Assembly (NCBI GenBank): GCA_002694245.1
Contig: NZLM01000023.1
Location: 1 to 11,312, forward strand
From: Methanobacteriota archaeon
GTDB lineage: Archaea; Thermoplasmatota; Poseidoniia; Poseidoniales; Poseidoniaceae
Reading direction: 5' to 3'
DNA: 11,312 bases
The notes under the pieces were generated by a model, which saw nothing but the letters and a program-made list of their open reading frames with translations, did not search any database and had not been told where the DNA came from. Positions 1 to 5,654 of this stretch are shown piece after piece; position 1 is the stretch's first letter; every line of letters starts with the position of its first letter. The translations under genes were made by a program, and so were the position numbers.

Positions 1-847
1 CTCCCGGGATTTTCTCAATTGCATCCAATAACATTCTGCAAGATTGTCGCATCTCTTCCATTCTTACACGATATCTATCATAGCAATCTGCACCTTTGAC
101 GCTGGTTGGTTTTTCCACTGCTGGCTCCCAGTCGACTTGATCATATACAGAATAAGGATTTGTCCATCGAGCATCAGCATTTACCCCTGCTGCACGGATA
201 TTGGGCCCGGTTACGCCTGCATCGATTTGATCTTCAGCAGTCGCATATCCTACACCTTGTAACCTGACAAGCCAAATCGTCGATTCATCAAGAAGCATTT
301 CGTATTCCTTGATTCGGTTCTCGAAAAGCTTGACCTTTGCTTTTAGTCTGTTAGCCCAGCCGATAGGTATGTCTCTCTTCACACCGCCAATTCTTGGGTA
401 ATTGTAATGCATTCGAGAACCTCCAAGCTCTTGAAGTAGGTCAAGGAACATTTCTCTGTCACGTAAACACCATGTCATCAGAGTCAGATTACCGATATCT
501 GGACCAAATGCACCAAGCCACATGAGGTGGCTAGCTAATCTCTGAACTTCGGCAGCCATCAATCGAATGTATTCTGCCCTCTCAGGAACTTCTGCCTCAA
601 GTAAATCTTCTGCAGCCATAACATAGGAATGTGACCAAGTCATTGCACTGACATAGCATAACCTATCACAATATGGAGTGATTTGTGTGAAGTCTCTTGC
701 CTCGCATATTTTTTCTACGCCGCGATGAATGTATCCTAATTCTGCTTCAGTGTCTGTAACGGTTTCGCCATCGACCTTTACTCTTAGAGTCCACAAACCG
801 TGTGTCATCGGGTGTTGAGGACCCATTGTAATCCACATCTCTGCCAT
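1..847 (-). CDS. nuoD: NADH-quinone oxidoreductase (complex I-like) subunit D, 3' end cut off by window
   Basis: Subunit D of the complex-I peripheral arm (49-kDa homologue), which with subunit B forms the quinone-reduction site. I translated it from the ATG at 847; 282 codons are visible and the reading frame runs open off the left edge. Family members are about 380-400 residues, so roughly the last quarter is missing. Visible motifs are MGPQHPMTHG (residues 8-17, with the quinone-site histidines H12 and H16), LGYIHRGVEK (37-46) and TPYCDRLCYVS (57-67, with the conserved Tyr65). The start follows an SD GAGGTG (853-858) by 5 nt, and the nuoC stop codon lies inside that SD, so the two are probably translationally coupled. 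The usual 'DRLDY' reads DRLCY here, with a second Cys at position 60. The [NiFe]-hydrogenase ligand cysteine pairs are absent, which excludes a hydrogenase large subunit. An F420H2 dehydrogenase subunit (FpoD) is a close relative and cannot be excluded from this gene alone. Confidence 0.94.
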   Translation of the reverse strand, partial: MAEMWITMGPQHPMTHGLWTLRVKVDGETVTDTEAELGYIHRGVEKICEARDFTQITPYCDRLCYVSAMTWSHSYVMAAEDLLEAEVPERAEYIRLMAAEVQRLASHLMWLGAFGPDIGNLTLMTWCLRDREMFLDLLQELGGSRMHYNYPRIGGVKRDIPIGWANRLKAKVKLFENRIKEYEMLLDESTIWLVRLQGVGYATAEDQIDAGVTGPNIRAAGVNADARWTNPYSVYDQVDWEPAVEKPTSVKGADCYDRYRVRMEEMRQSCRMLLDAIEKIPG

Positions 848-852
848 CAGAA

Positions 853-859
853 CACCTCA
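853..859 (-). promoter_or_regulatory. nuoD Shine-Dalgarno overlapping the nuoC stop codon
   Basis: The same arrangement as at the nuoA/nuoB junction: TGAGGTG, then 5 nt, then ATG. The nuoC stop TGA is at 859-857 and the SD GAGGTG at 858-853. It fixes the nuoD start at 847 rather than the in-frame ATG at 838. Confidence 0.8.
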
Positions 860-1510
860 CTTTACACGGCCCTCATCAACCGGTTTACGCCCGAACCCTT
901 GCGGGTCATCGTACATCTCATTGAAATCGTGATAACGGATTTTGTGTTGTCTTTGTAGAGGATGAAATCCTACAGGAGAGTCATGGGGATTTAGTACGCG
1001 GTGCATATTGACATGCCCTTCAAAATCGATACCTAAGAGATCCCAGGTTTCTTTTTCATTCCAATCTGCCCCTTCCCACACATCTTGTACTGAGGGGACT
1101 GAGGGGGAATCTCCAGCAGGTAGGTCAACGAATATCTCAAATTCCATAGGTATGTCCATTCCGGTAAGCTTCTCTCCAACATGGACAGTCATTGTGTGAG
1201 CTGCTACATTTTGTATTGGCCATCGATGCAAGTGGTAAGCAACCTCCCAGCCTCTTTCTGCTGATCCATCTGGATAGTGAGTTCCAGAGACCATTGCACA
1301 GTGATTAACACCCATTTCGTGCTTGAGATGTTTTGCAATTGCTCGCCATTGATCGGGTGCGCAGCGAATTCGAACAAATTCATACTTCTTGCCAGAAGAA
1401 TGTGCTACTACTTCGCTAGTAACTCCAGCATCTGCAAATCTTTGAGATACATTTTCTGCTGCTGCTTTTGCAGCCTCACCGTTCTGCTCTTTAGTGATTG
1501 TAGTACCCAT
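857..1510 (-). CDS. nuoC: NADH-quinone oxidoreductase (complex I-like) subunit C
   Basis: Subunit C (30-kDa homologue) of the peripheral arm, a non-redox scaffold that packs against subunits B and D. The family signature is clear: PSVQDVWEGADWNEKETWDLLGIDF, split here as PSVQDVW (about 139-145) and EGADWNEKETWDLLGI (about 146-161), then GHVNMHRVL. Unlike the bacterial CD fusion, C is a separate gene. Two ATGs compete for the start. The ATG at 1519 overlaps nuoB by 8 nt and directly abuts the GGAG at 1520-1523, leaving no spacer. The ATG at 1510 lies just after the nuoB stop, with a normal 9-nt spacer from that GGAG, so I prefer it (217 aa; 220 aa from 1519). A stretch of about 15-20 residues before the signature (around 115-133, LTGMDIPMEFEIF region) looks longer than in bacterial NuoC. 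Its TGA stop is part of the nuoD SD. The product assignment is firm; only the start is uncertain. Confidence 0.95.
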   Translation of the reverse strand: MGTTITKEQNGEAAKAAAENVSQRFADAGVTSEVVAHSSGKKYEFVRIRCAPDQWRAIAKHLKHEMGVNHCAMVSGTHYPDGSAERGWEVAYHLHRWPIQNVAAHTMTVHVGEKLTGMDIPMEFEIFVDLPAGDSPSVPSVQDVWEGADWNEKETWDLLGIDFEGHVNMHRVLNPHDSPVGFHPLQRQHKIRYHDFNEMYDDPQGFGRKPVDEGRVK

Positions 1511-1511
1511 A

Positions 1512-2105
1512 TCACTCATCTCCTACGATGATTGGCTTGTCGCCATCTCTACCGGTTGATGGCGCACCACCGATGCGAATGATTTTTTCACGGAGTTTCC
1601 CAAAACCATCAATCAATGCTTCTGGACGAGGCGGGCAACCAGGAATATAAACGTCAACTGGAATAACGGTGTCTACTCCTTCTAGGATGTTGTAAGACTG
1701 ATAGTATGGTCCGCCAGATATCGCACACTCACCCATTGCGATGCAATACTTGGGCTCAGGCATTTGTTCCCAAAGCCTAACGATTGGATCAGCGAATTTC
1801 TTGGAAATTGGCCCGTTTACCAGTAAAACGTCTGACTGGCGAGGACTTGAGCGGAACAGAACCCCGAATCTGTCACCGTCGAACCTAGGAGTTGCTGATG
1901 CTGCCATTTCGATGGCGCAGCACTTTATTCCAAGGTGGAGTGTGAAAAGTGATTTCCTCCCTGCCCAATTAAAAAAGCGCCCTGCAAGAACACTGAGAAG
2001 TTGTTTTATCTTAGTTGCCTTAAGCGCTTCATCTGTTACATCGCCGACTACCTCGACTAACGCTCTGCTGTTGAATGTGGTGTAATTCTCTCCAGTATCA
2101 CTCAT
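1512..2105 (-). CDS. nuoB: NADH-quinone oxidoreductase (complex I-like) subunit B
   Basis: Subunit B (PSST homologue), a 197-aa protein that carries the terminal [4Fe-4S] cluster N2, which passes electrons to quinone at the interface with subunit D. All four cluster ligands are visible in the expected spacing: the tandem pair in GIKCCAIEM (C62, C63), MGECAISGGPY (C127) and PGCPPRPEALIDG (C157). The length is typical of the family. The ATG start is supported by the SD GAGGTG at 2111-2116 with a 5-nt spacer; the nuoA stop codon is embedded in that SD. It ends within the start region of nuoC, overlapping by 8 nt if nuoC starts at 1519 and leaving 1 nt if it starts at 1510. This packing indicates one transcript for A-B-C-D. 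Nothing in the residues visible suggests loss of function. Confidence 0.97.
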   Translation of the reverse strand: MSDTGENYTTFNSRALVEVVGDVTDEALKATKIKQLLSVLAGRFFNWAGRKSLFTLHLGIKCCAIEMAASATPRFDGDRFGVLFRSSPRQSDVLLVNGPISKKFADPIVRLWEQMPEPKYCIAMGECAISGGPYYQSYNILEGVDTVIPVDVYIPGCPPRPEALIDGFGKLREKIIRIGGAPSTGRDGDKPIIVGDE

Positions 2106-2110
2106 ATTAG

Positions 2111-2117
2111 CACCTCA
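2111..2117 (-). promoter_or_regulatory. nuoB Shine-Dalgarno overlapping the nuoA stop codon
   Basis: On the minus strand TGAGGTG contains the nuoA stop (TGA, 2117-2115) and the nuoB SD (GAGGTG, 2116-2111), followed by 5 nt and the nuoB ATG. GAGGTG matches the archaeal anti-SD consensus. A ribosome terminating nuoA would sit on the nuoB initiation site, which suggests translational coupling. Confidence 0.8.
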
Positions 2118-2597
2118 AATGTAAATACGACCTCTTTTTCTGAAAACATGCCAGACCCCTAGAGTCATTGTTGTAAAGAATGCGAGAAGGATTATCATCT
2201 CAGTTCCTACCAAATCAATCGCATTAGAACCCGTGGTATTGGTTGCATCAACGGCTAGTAGTCCACCTAATGCCATGAACATGAATGCTACATCAAATAC
2301 AAGGAAAATGATGGCATACCAGTAATATTGGAAATGGAATTGAATCATTGCTTCGCCAACAGGTTCAGAGCCACATTCGTAAGTTGATAAACGCCTTGGA
2401 TACAGGCTGTGATCTCTTTCATGGCCCTCCATTAACCATGACTTTGTCATATGTGGCCTAGAGGGGTCTGTCTTAGGCATAACGAAGTACTGCGTGATAA
2501 AAGCACCGAGTGGCATACCTATTCCGATGAGTGTCATCCAAGCCATAGAAAGATAGGTGCCTGTTACTGTTTCTGCGCCAACCAACGATGCCACCAA
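2115..2597 (-). CDS. nuoA: NADH-quinone oxidoreductase (complex I-like) subunit A
   Basis: Small membrane subunit at the junction of membrane and peripheral arms (ND3 homologue). Three hydrophobic helices are visible: about 19-40, 93-115 and 128-151. The cytosolic loop contains YECGSEPVG (73-81), the hallmark of the family. The protein is 160 aa, somewhat longer than usual because the loop between helices 1 and 2 (about 41-72, rich in K, R, H and D) is extended. Position 2597 is a TTG codon with no SD before it. The frame is open only to 2609, and alternative starts are GTG at 2594 or ATG at 2546 (Met18, just before helix 1). Helix 2 carries FDVAFMF, where most relatives have FDVE, so the conserved Asp (D102) is kept but the Glu is Ala (A104). 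It is first in the nuo cluster and follows a 105-bp gap with three inverted repeats. Confidence 0.93.
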   Translation of the reverse strand: MVASLVGAETVTGTYLSMAWMTLIGIGMPLGAFITQYFVMPKTDPSRPHMTKSWLMEGHERDHSLYPRRLSTYECGSEPVGEAMIQFHFQYYWYAIIFLVFDVAFMFMALGGLLAVDATNTTGSNAIDLVGTEMIILLAFFTTMTLGVWHVFRKRGRIYI

Positions 2598-2600
2598 CTT

Positions 2601-2618
2601 AGAGAGTTTTCACTCTCT
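2601..2618 (-). promoter_or_regulatory. Perfect hairpin with GAAA loop directly before nuoA start
   Basis: The minus strand reads AGAGAGTGAAAACTCTCT, a perfect 7-bp stem closed by GAAA, which belongs to the stable GNRA tetraloop class in RNA. Only 3 nt (AAG) separate it from the TTG at 2597, so it takes the place where an SD would be expected. It would form in the nuoA leader if transcription starts upstream of 2618. Its role is unknown; it could shield or position the ribosome, or belong to a leader removed from a leaderless transcript that starts at a later ATG. Confidence 0.6.
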
Positions 2619-2631
2619 TGTTCAAGCCACT

Positions 2632-2656
2632 AGACAACCGTCCATAAGCGTTGTCT
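2632..2656 (-). promoter_or_regulatory. Operator-like palindrome in nuoA upstream region
   Basis: Arms AGACAAC (2632-2638) and GTTGTCT (2650-2656) are perfect 7-bp inverted repeats around an 11-bp centre. An 18-bp centre-to-centre spacing between the arms fits a dimeric regulator binding neighbouring helical turns better than an RNA hairpin. The centre includes CTTATGG on the minus strand, a weak TATA-like element about 45-50 nt upstream of the nuoA start. I see no better TATA box in the gap. Promoter assignment is tentative. Confidence 0.4.
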
Positions 2657-2666
2657 CAAGAGGTAC

Positions 2667-2705
2667 AAAAATTCGACCTCGCAAGTCATGACCCCGTAGG
2701 GGTCA
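2667..2705 (-). terminator. Terminator-like hairpin and T run after the 965-aa surface protein gene
   Basis: A perfect 7-bp stem (TGACCCC, loop TAC, GGGGTCA; 2689-2705) begins at the TGA stop codon of the surface protein gene. About 17 nt further downstream lies a T5 run in GAATTTTTG (2667-2671). Archaeal termination mainly needs oligo-T, so the T run may be the working part and the hairpin a 3' end stabiliser. The separation is too large for a classical bacterial intrinsic terminator. It divides the surface-protein genes from the nuo cluster. Confidence 0.5.
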
Positions 2706-5600
2706 ATTTCGTTTTCTAATGGCGAGATATGCCAGTCCAACAAGGACGATCGCAGCGAGTGTGAATAGCACGTTTGGAGTGATTAGAGAATTCAATGCAA
2801 ACTGCTCTGGTTGGCCATTTACCGTTAATTCGATGTTTTCTCTGCCAACAAGGCCTACTTCAGTAGGCTCGACAGATAAAGTAAATTTGAACGAGTCCTC
2901 AACCTCAGAGGTTTGTCCACCCGGAGGAGTTACCTTTGCTGTAATTGTGATTGTCTCACCTTCATCCAGAACACACAGCAAATGGTCACCATTACTGCTA
3001 CAGCTAGAACCTGCTTGATACCCAAGCAGTACATTCCATCCTCTTAGCCCACCGCTTGAAAATATCTTGAATTCTGATTCAACATTCCCAGTATTTGTTA
3101 AATCAACCTCGAATCTTGGAGCGTTGCCTATTTCACCAAATGTGATGTTTCTTTCGATGTCTCCTTGGAGACTCATCTCGACATCAAGAACGGTCTCAAC
3201 AGATAGTGAAATGGTTATCTTTCCACTTCTGTTTGCAGCATTCGAGACAGAAGTTGCTACCATTTCAAGAAGACCTCCGTCTCCATTTTCTGCACCTGAA
3301 TTCACTTCGATAGTCAATACAATTACCGCATAGTATTGCATTGGAATGTGAGAATCAACTAAATCGTTAGCTACAATTTTTTCAAAGGCTTTATCTTCAG
3401 TTGATGAGATCATCGGCGAATTTCCGTCATAGTAGAAAGTACCTGTTGACTGATTGAATGCTCCCCATCCTTTAGGCACAAGAATTGGTCCATCAATCAC
3501 CATTCCGTTGAATGTTAGAGTTCTTGTTGCTGTTCCAGATAATCCTGAGAAATCAAATATTGCTTCATCAGTCATATCGCCAGTGTTGATGACCTTAATA
3601 TTGAACGATTGAGAGCCACCGGGTGGCAGCACTAACATCGCACTTCGTGATAAATCGTCTACTGAGTTTAGGATTATTGCATCCATGGCAAAGTCTCTAT
3701 CCGATAAGATTGCTCTAAAGACGAATTCTAACTGATTATCAGGAACTCCGTCGTTGTTTTCATCCCCATTGTTATTGTCACCTAAATTGGTTACTCTAAC
3801 TGTTAATCTGGAGCTCTCTAGTTCCTCTTCTCCATCAATTGACACAACGAGGTACATGATTGCTGTCGCTCGCGCATCGATGTCGATTTCTGTAACGACT
3901 TGTCCATCCTCTGTTTCGAAATGCTTACCCCAACCTGGTTGTGCAGTTTGAGAGATTACTGAAAATCTGAATCTGTCCTGTATGTTACCATCGTTTGTTA
4001 CAGTTATTGGGAACCGAACAGTAGTGTCTGACCTACCGGTCTGATCATCGGCTGGTGCTCCCCCACTCATTCCATGTACTGCTTTTACCGTGATTGTCAA
4101 ATCTTGTGTATCATACGCACCGCCGCTAGATACAGGCATCACCGAGAAGGTAATTGTCACCTCTTCAGTAGCAAGTGCATCCAGTGGAAGTGAAATTGTT
4201 ACATCAATAGTACCAGATTTGTCGTTACTGAATTTCGACTGTGTTGTTATTGTAGTCGATTCAAGGGTAACTGACCACCCAACAGGAGGAGAGGATGCTG
4301 AAACCTTGAACGTATCAGGGCCATTTCCTTGGTTGGTTACAGTTAAGGTTGTTGTTGCATCTTGCCCTGGCTGAATGTTATACAGAGCAGTATTTCCTAG
4401 CGACATTGACGCTCCGTTGGATTGCCCTACGGTTACAGTTACATCTGCTGTACACTTTGGAGTTCCTCCATCTTTCCCTTGTATAGTAATCGTTTTCTGG
4501 GAGTTTGCTTCAACAGAATCGTCAGGAGTTATCTCAATTGTGAATTCTTTCTCTCCATTCCCGTTGTTGTAAGGTAGCATCCCGCTGGATGCGCCATCTA
4601 CACTTGCCCATAGGGAGTGACTACCGCTGAATCCGACATTTACTGACCAATCTGTGTTGCCTTCATTGGAAAATGTTGCAACCAGAGTACCTGTCTCATC
4701 TGGATCTAGGCTCAGACTTGATTTAGACAACTCCAAGTCGCATTCCTTCAACTCAGGAACGTTCAGACTAAATTCTTCAACATCGGAGGCACTACCATTT
4801 GGATTTTGGTCGTTAGTTACAACGCCTTCTATCTCCCAGCAGTATTTCTTACTCGCTTGACCTTCTGGGACTTGGAGTGTGACAGTAACCCATTCAGAGG
4901 ACTCGTTGTCGACCGTTACCTGTGATGGTTCAACGTTTATTGATAAACTGCCATCAGAGGTACATCCAGAACCTCCTATTGGGTCGACTGAAAGATCTAC
5001 TGTTTCCTGTACTCTGCCGGTATTTTCAACCTCCACATCCCATTCTACTGTTGATTGTCCGCTCCATTGTTTGTTGGGGCTTTCTACCGTGAGGTCTACG
5101 CCAAACACAGCAGAGCCAGCGCCATCACCCGCTGTTGTTTCTACATCTTGAGTGGATGTTGCTGGTTCTCCTGGCTGATCCGGTGGAGTTACCTGCTCAT
5201 TGCCTGTTGCAGTTACTGTTGTAATGCAGGAGCCCTCTGCATTTTGAGCCAACGTGACATTAAGGAAGGTTTCTCCGTAATCCCCAGATTCGATTGGCTG
5301 GCCTATTTGACCAATTGCTGCAGAGTAGCCAGTACAGTCTTGCTCATTTGCTGCTGCAAGGTTGACTGATACGGTATTTGCACCATTGTTGTATACTCTG
5401 ACTGTATATTCTGCAGTCTCACCAGGATTTACAGTTTGTGCGCTGGGAGAAACCGACACCGAAATATTCGCGGCTCTACCTGAATCATCGGCTAGAACAG
5501 GGTTTGCCATAGCTGGAACCAGAGAAAAAATTAGCAAAGATACCAGCAGGACGCTAGCAACATGCTGGGGCCTATTTGTGTCTTTTAAGCGGGGTTCCAT
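2703..5600 (-). CDS. Exported, membrane-anchored surface protein of repeated beta-sandwich modules
   Basis: A 965-aa protein of the COG1470/NEW3-like surface repeat type. A signal peptide is visible (hydrophobic 14-32, likely cut after VLA near 37) and a C-terminal helix (about 942-961) ends in RKRN, so the body is outside the cell and the last residues inside. About seven modules of 110-170 residues carry the recurring N-x-G strand motif: YNNGA (70), ENTGR (192), SNEGN (311), TNQGN (422), TNDGN (535), INTGD (671) and TNTGN (835). Modules 1, 2, 3 and 7 each hold exactly two cysteines and the others none, which suggests one disulfide per module. D613, N615, D617 and D621 form a DxNxDGxxD calcium-type loop. 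There is no catalytic domain I recognise, so an adhesin, S-layer-associated or scaffold role is inference. It follows the protease gene by 54 nt. The ATG start is favoured by the signal peptide and sits in a hairpin loop. Confidence 0.85.
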   Translation of the reverse strand: MEPRLKDTNRPQHVASVLLVSLLIFSLVPAMANPVLADDSGRAANISVSVSPSAQTVNPGETAEYTVRVYNNGANTVSVNLAAANEQDCTGYSAAIGQIGQPIESGDYGETFLNVTLAQNAEGSCITTVTATGNEQVTPPDQPGEPATSTQDVETTAGDGAGSAVFGVDLTVESPNKQWSGQSTVEWDVEVENTGRVQETVDLSVDPIGGSGCTSDGSLSINVEPSQVTVDNESSEWVTVTLQVPEGQASKKYCWEIEGVVTNDQNPNGSASDVEEFSLNVPELKECDLELSKSSLSLDPDETGTLVATFSNEGNTDWSVNVGFSGSHSLWASVDGASSGMLPYNNGNGEKEFTIEITPDDSVEANSQKTITIQGKDGGTPKCTADVTVTVGQSNGASMSLGNTALYNIQPGQDATTTLTVTNQGNGPDTFKVSASSPPVGWSVTLESTTITTQSKFSNDKSGTIDVTISLPLDALATEEVTITFSVMPVSSGGAYDTQDLTITVKAVHGMSGGAPADDQTGRSDTTVRFPITVTNDGNIQDRFRFSVISQTAQPGWGKHFETEDGQVVTEIDIDARATAIMYLVVSIDGEEELESSRLTVRVTNLGDNNNGDENNDGVPDNQLEFVFRAILSDRDFAMDAIILNSVDDLSRSAMLVLPPGGSQSFNIKVINTGDMTDEAIFDFSGLSGTATRTLTFNGMVIDGPILVPKGWGAFNQSTGTFYYDGNSPMISSTEDKAFEKIVANDLVDSHIPMQYYAVIVLTIEVNSGAENGDGGLLEMVATSVSNAANRSGKITISLSVETVLDVEMSLQGDIERNITFGEIGNAPRFEVDLTNTGNVESEFKIFSSGGLRGWNVLLGYQAGSSCSSNGDHLLCVLDEGETITITAKVTPPGGQTSEVEDSFKFTLSVEPTEVGLVGRENIELTVNGQPEQFALNSLITPNVLFTLAAIVLVGLAYLAIRKRN

Positions 5601-5616
5601 GAACCCCGGTCGGGGT
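5590..5616 (-). promoter_or_regulatory. Start-codon hairpin and competing upstream hairpin of the surface-protein gene
   Basis: On the minus strand CGGGGTTCATGGAACCCCG (5608-5590) is a perfect 8-bp stem whose 3-nt loop is exactly the ATG start. Just upstream, ACCCCGACCGGGGT (5616-5603) forms a 5-6-bp stem. Both use the same GGGG (5607-5604), so they cannot coexist. That G-run is also the only SD-like element before the ATG. The structure could modulate translation of the surface protein. It is not followed by a T run, so it is not a terminator of the protease gene. Confidence 0.6.
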
Positions 5617-5654
5617 GGTCACATGAAAAGCCTATGCAAAGATGCTCAGTTAAT

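Noticed and set aside
1..847. [NiFe] hydrogenase large subunit instead of NuoD
   Set aside because: The N-terminal CxxC nickel-ligand pair is absent and the adjacent genes are nuoC, nuoB and nuoA in complex-I order.
1277..1531. Plus-strand frame opposite nuoC
   Set aside because: It is antisense to a clearly conserved gene, Cys-rich and has no start signal.
2703..2800. PGF-CTERM or other archaeosortase sorting signal at the C-terminus of the surface protein
   Set aside because: There is no PGF or similar motif before the final helix; only a plain helix plus RKRN is present.
4090..4572. Consecutive plus-strand frames opposite the surface-protein gene
   Set aside because: Long antisense frames arise from the Thr/Val/Ser-rich repeat codons; no domain or SD is seen.
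5590..5608. Part of a tRNA (GGGGTTC...GAACCCC resembles a T-arm)
   Set aside because: No acceptor, D or anticodon arm can be drawn around it and the loop is only 3 nt.
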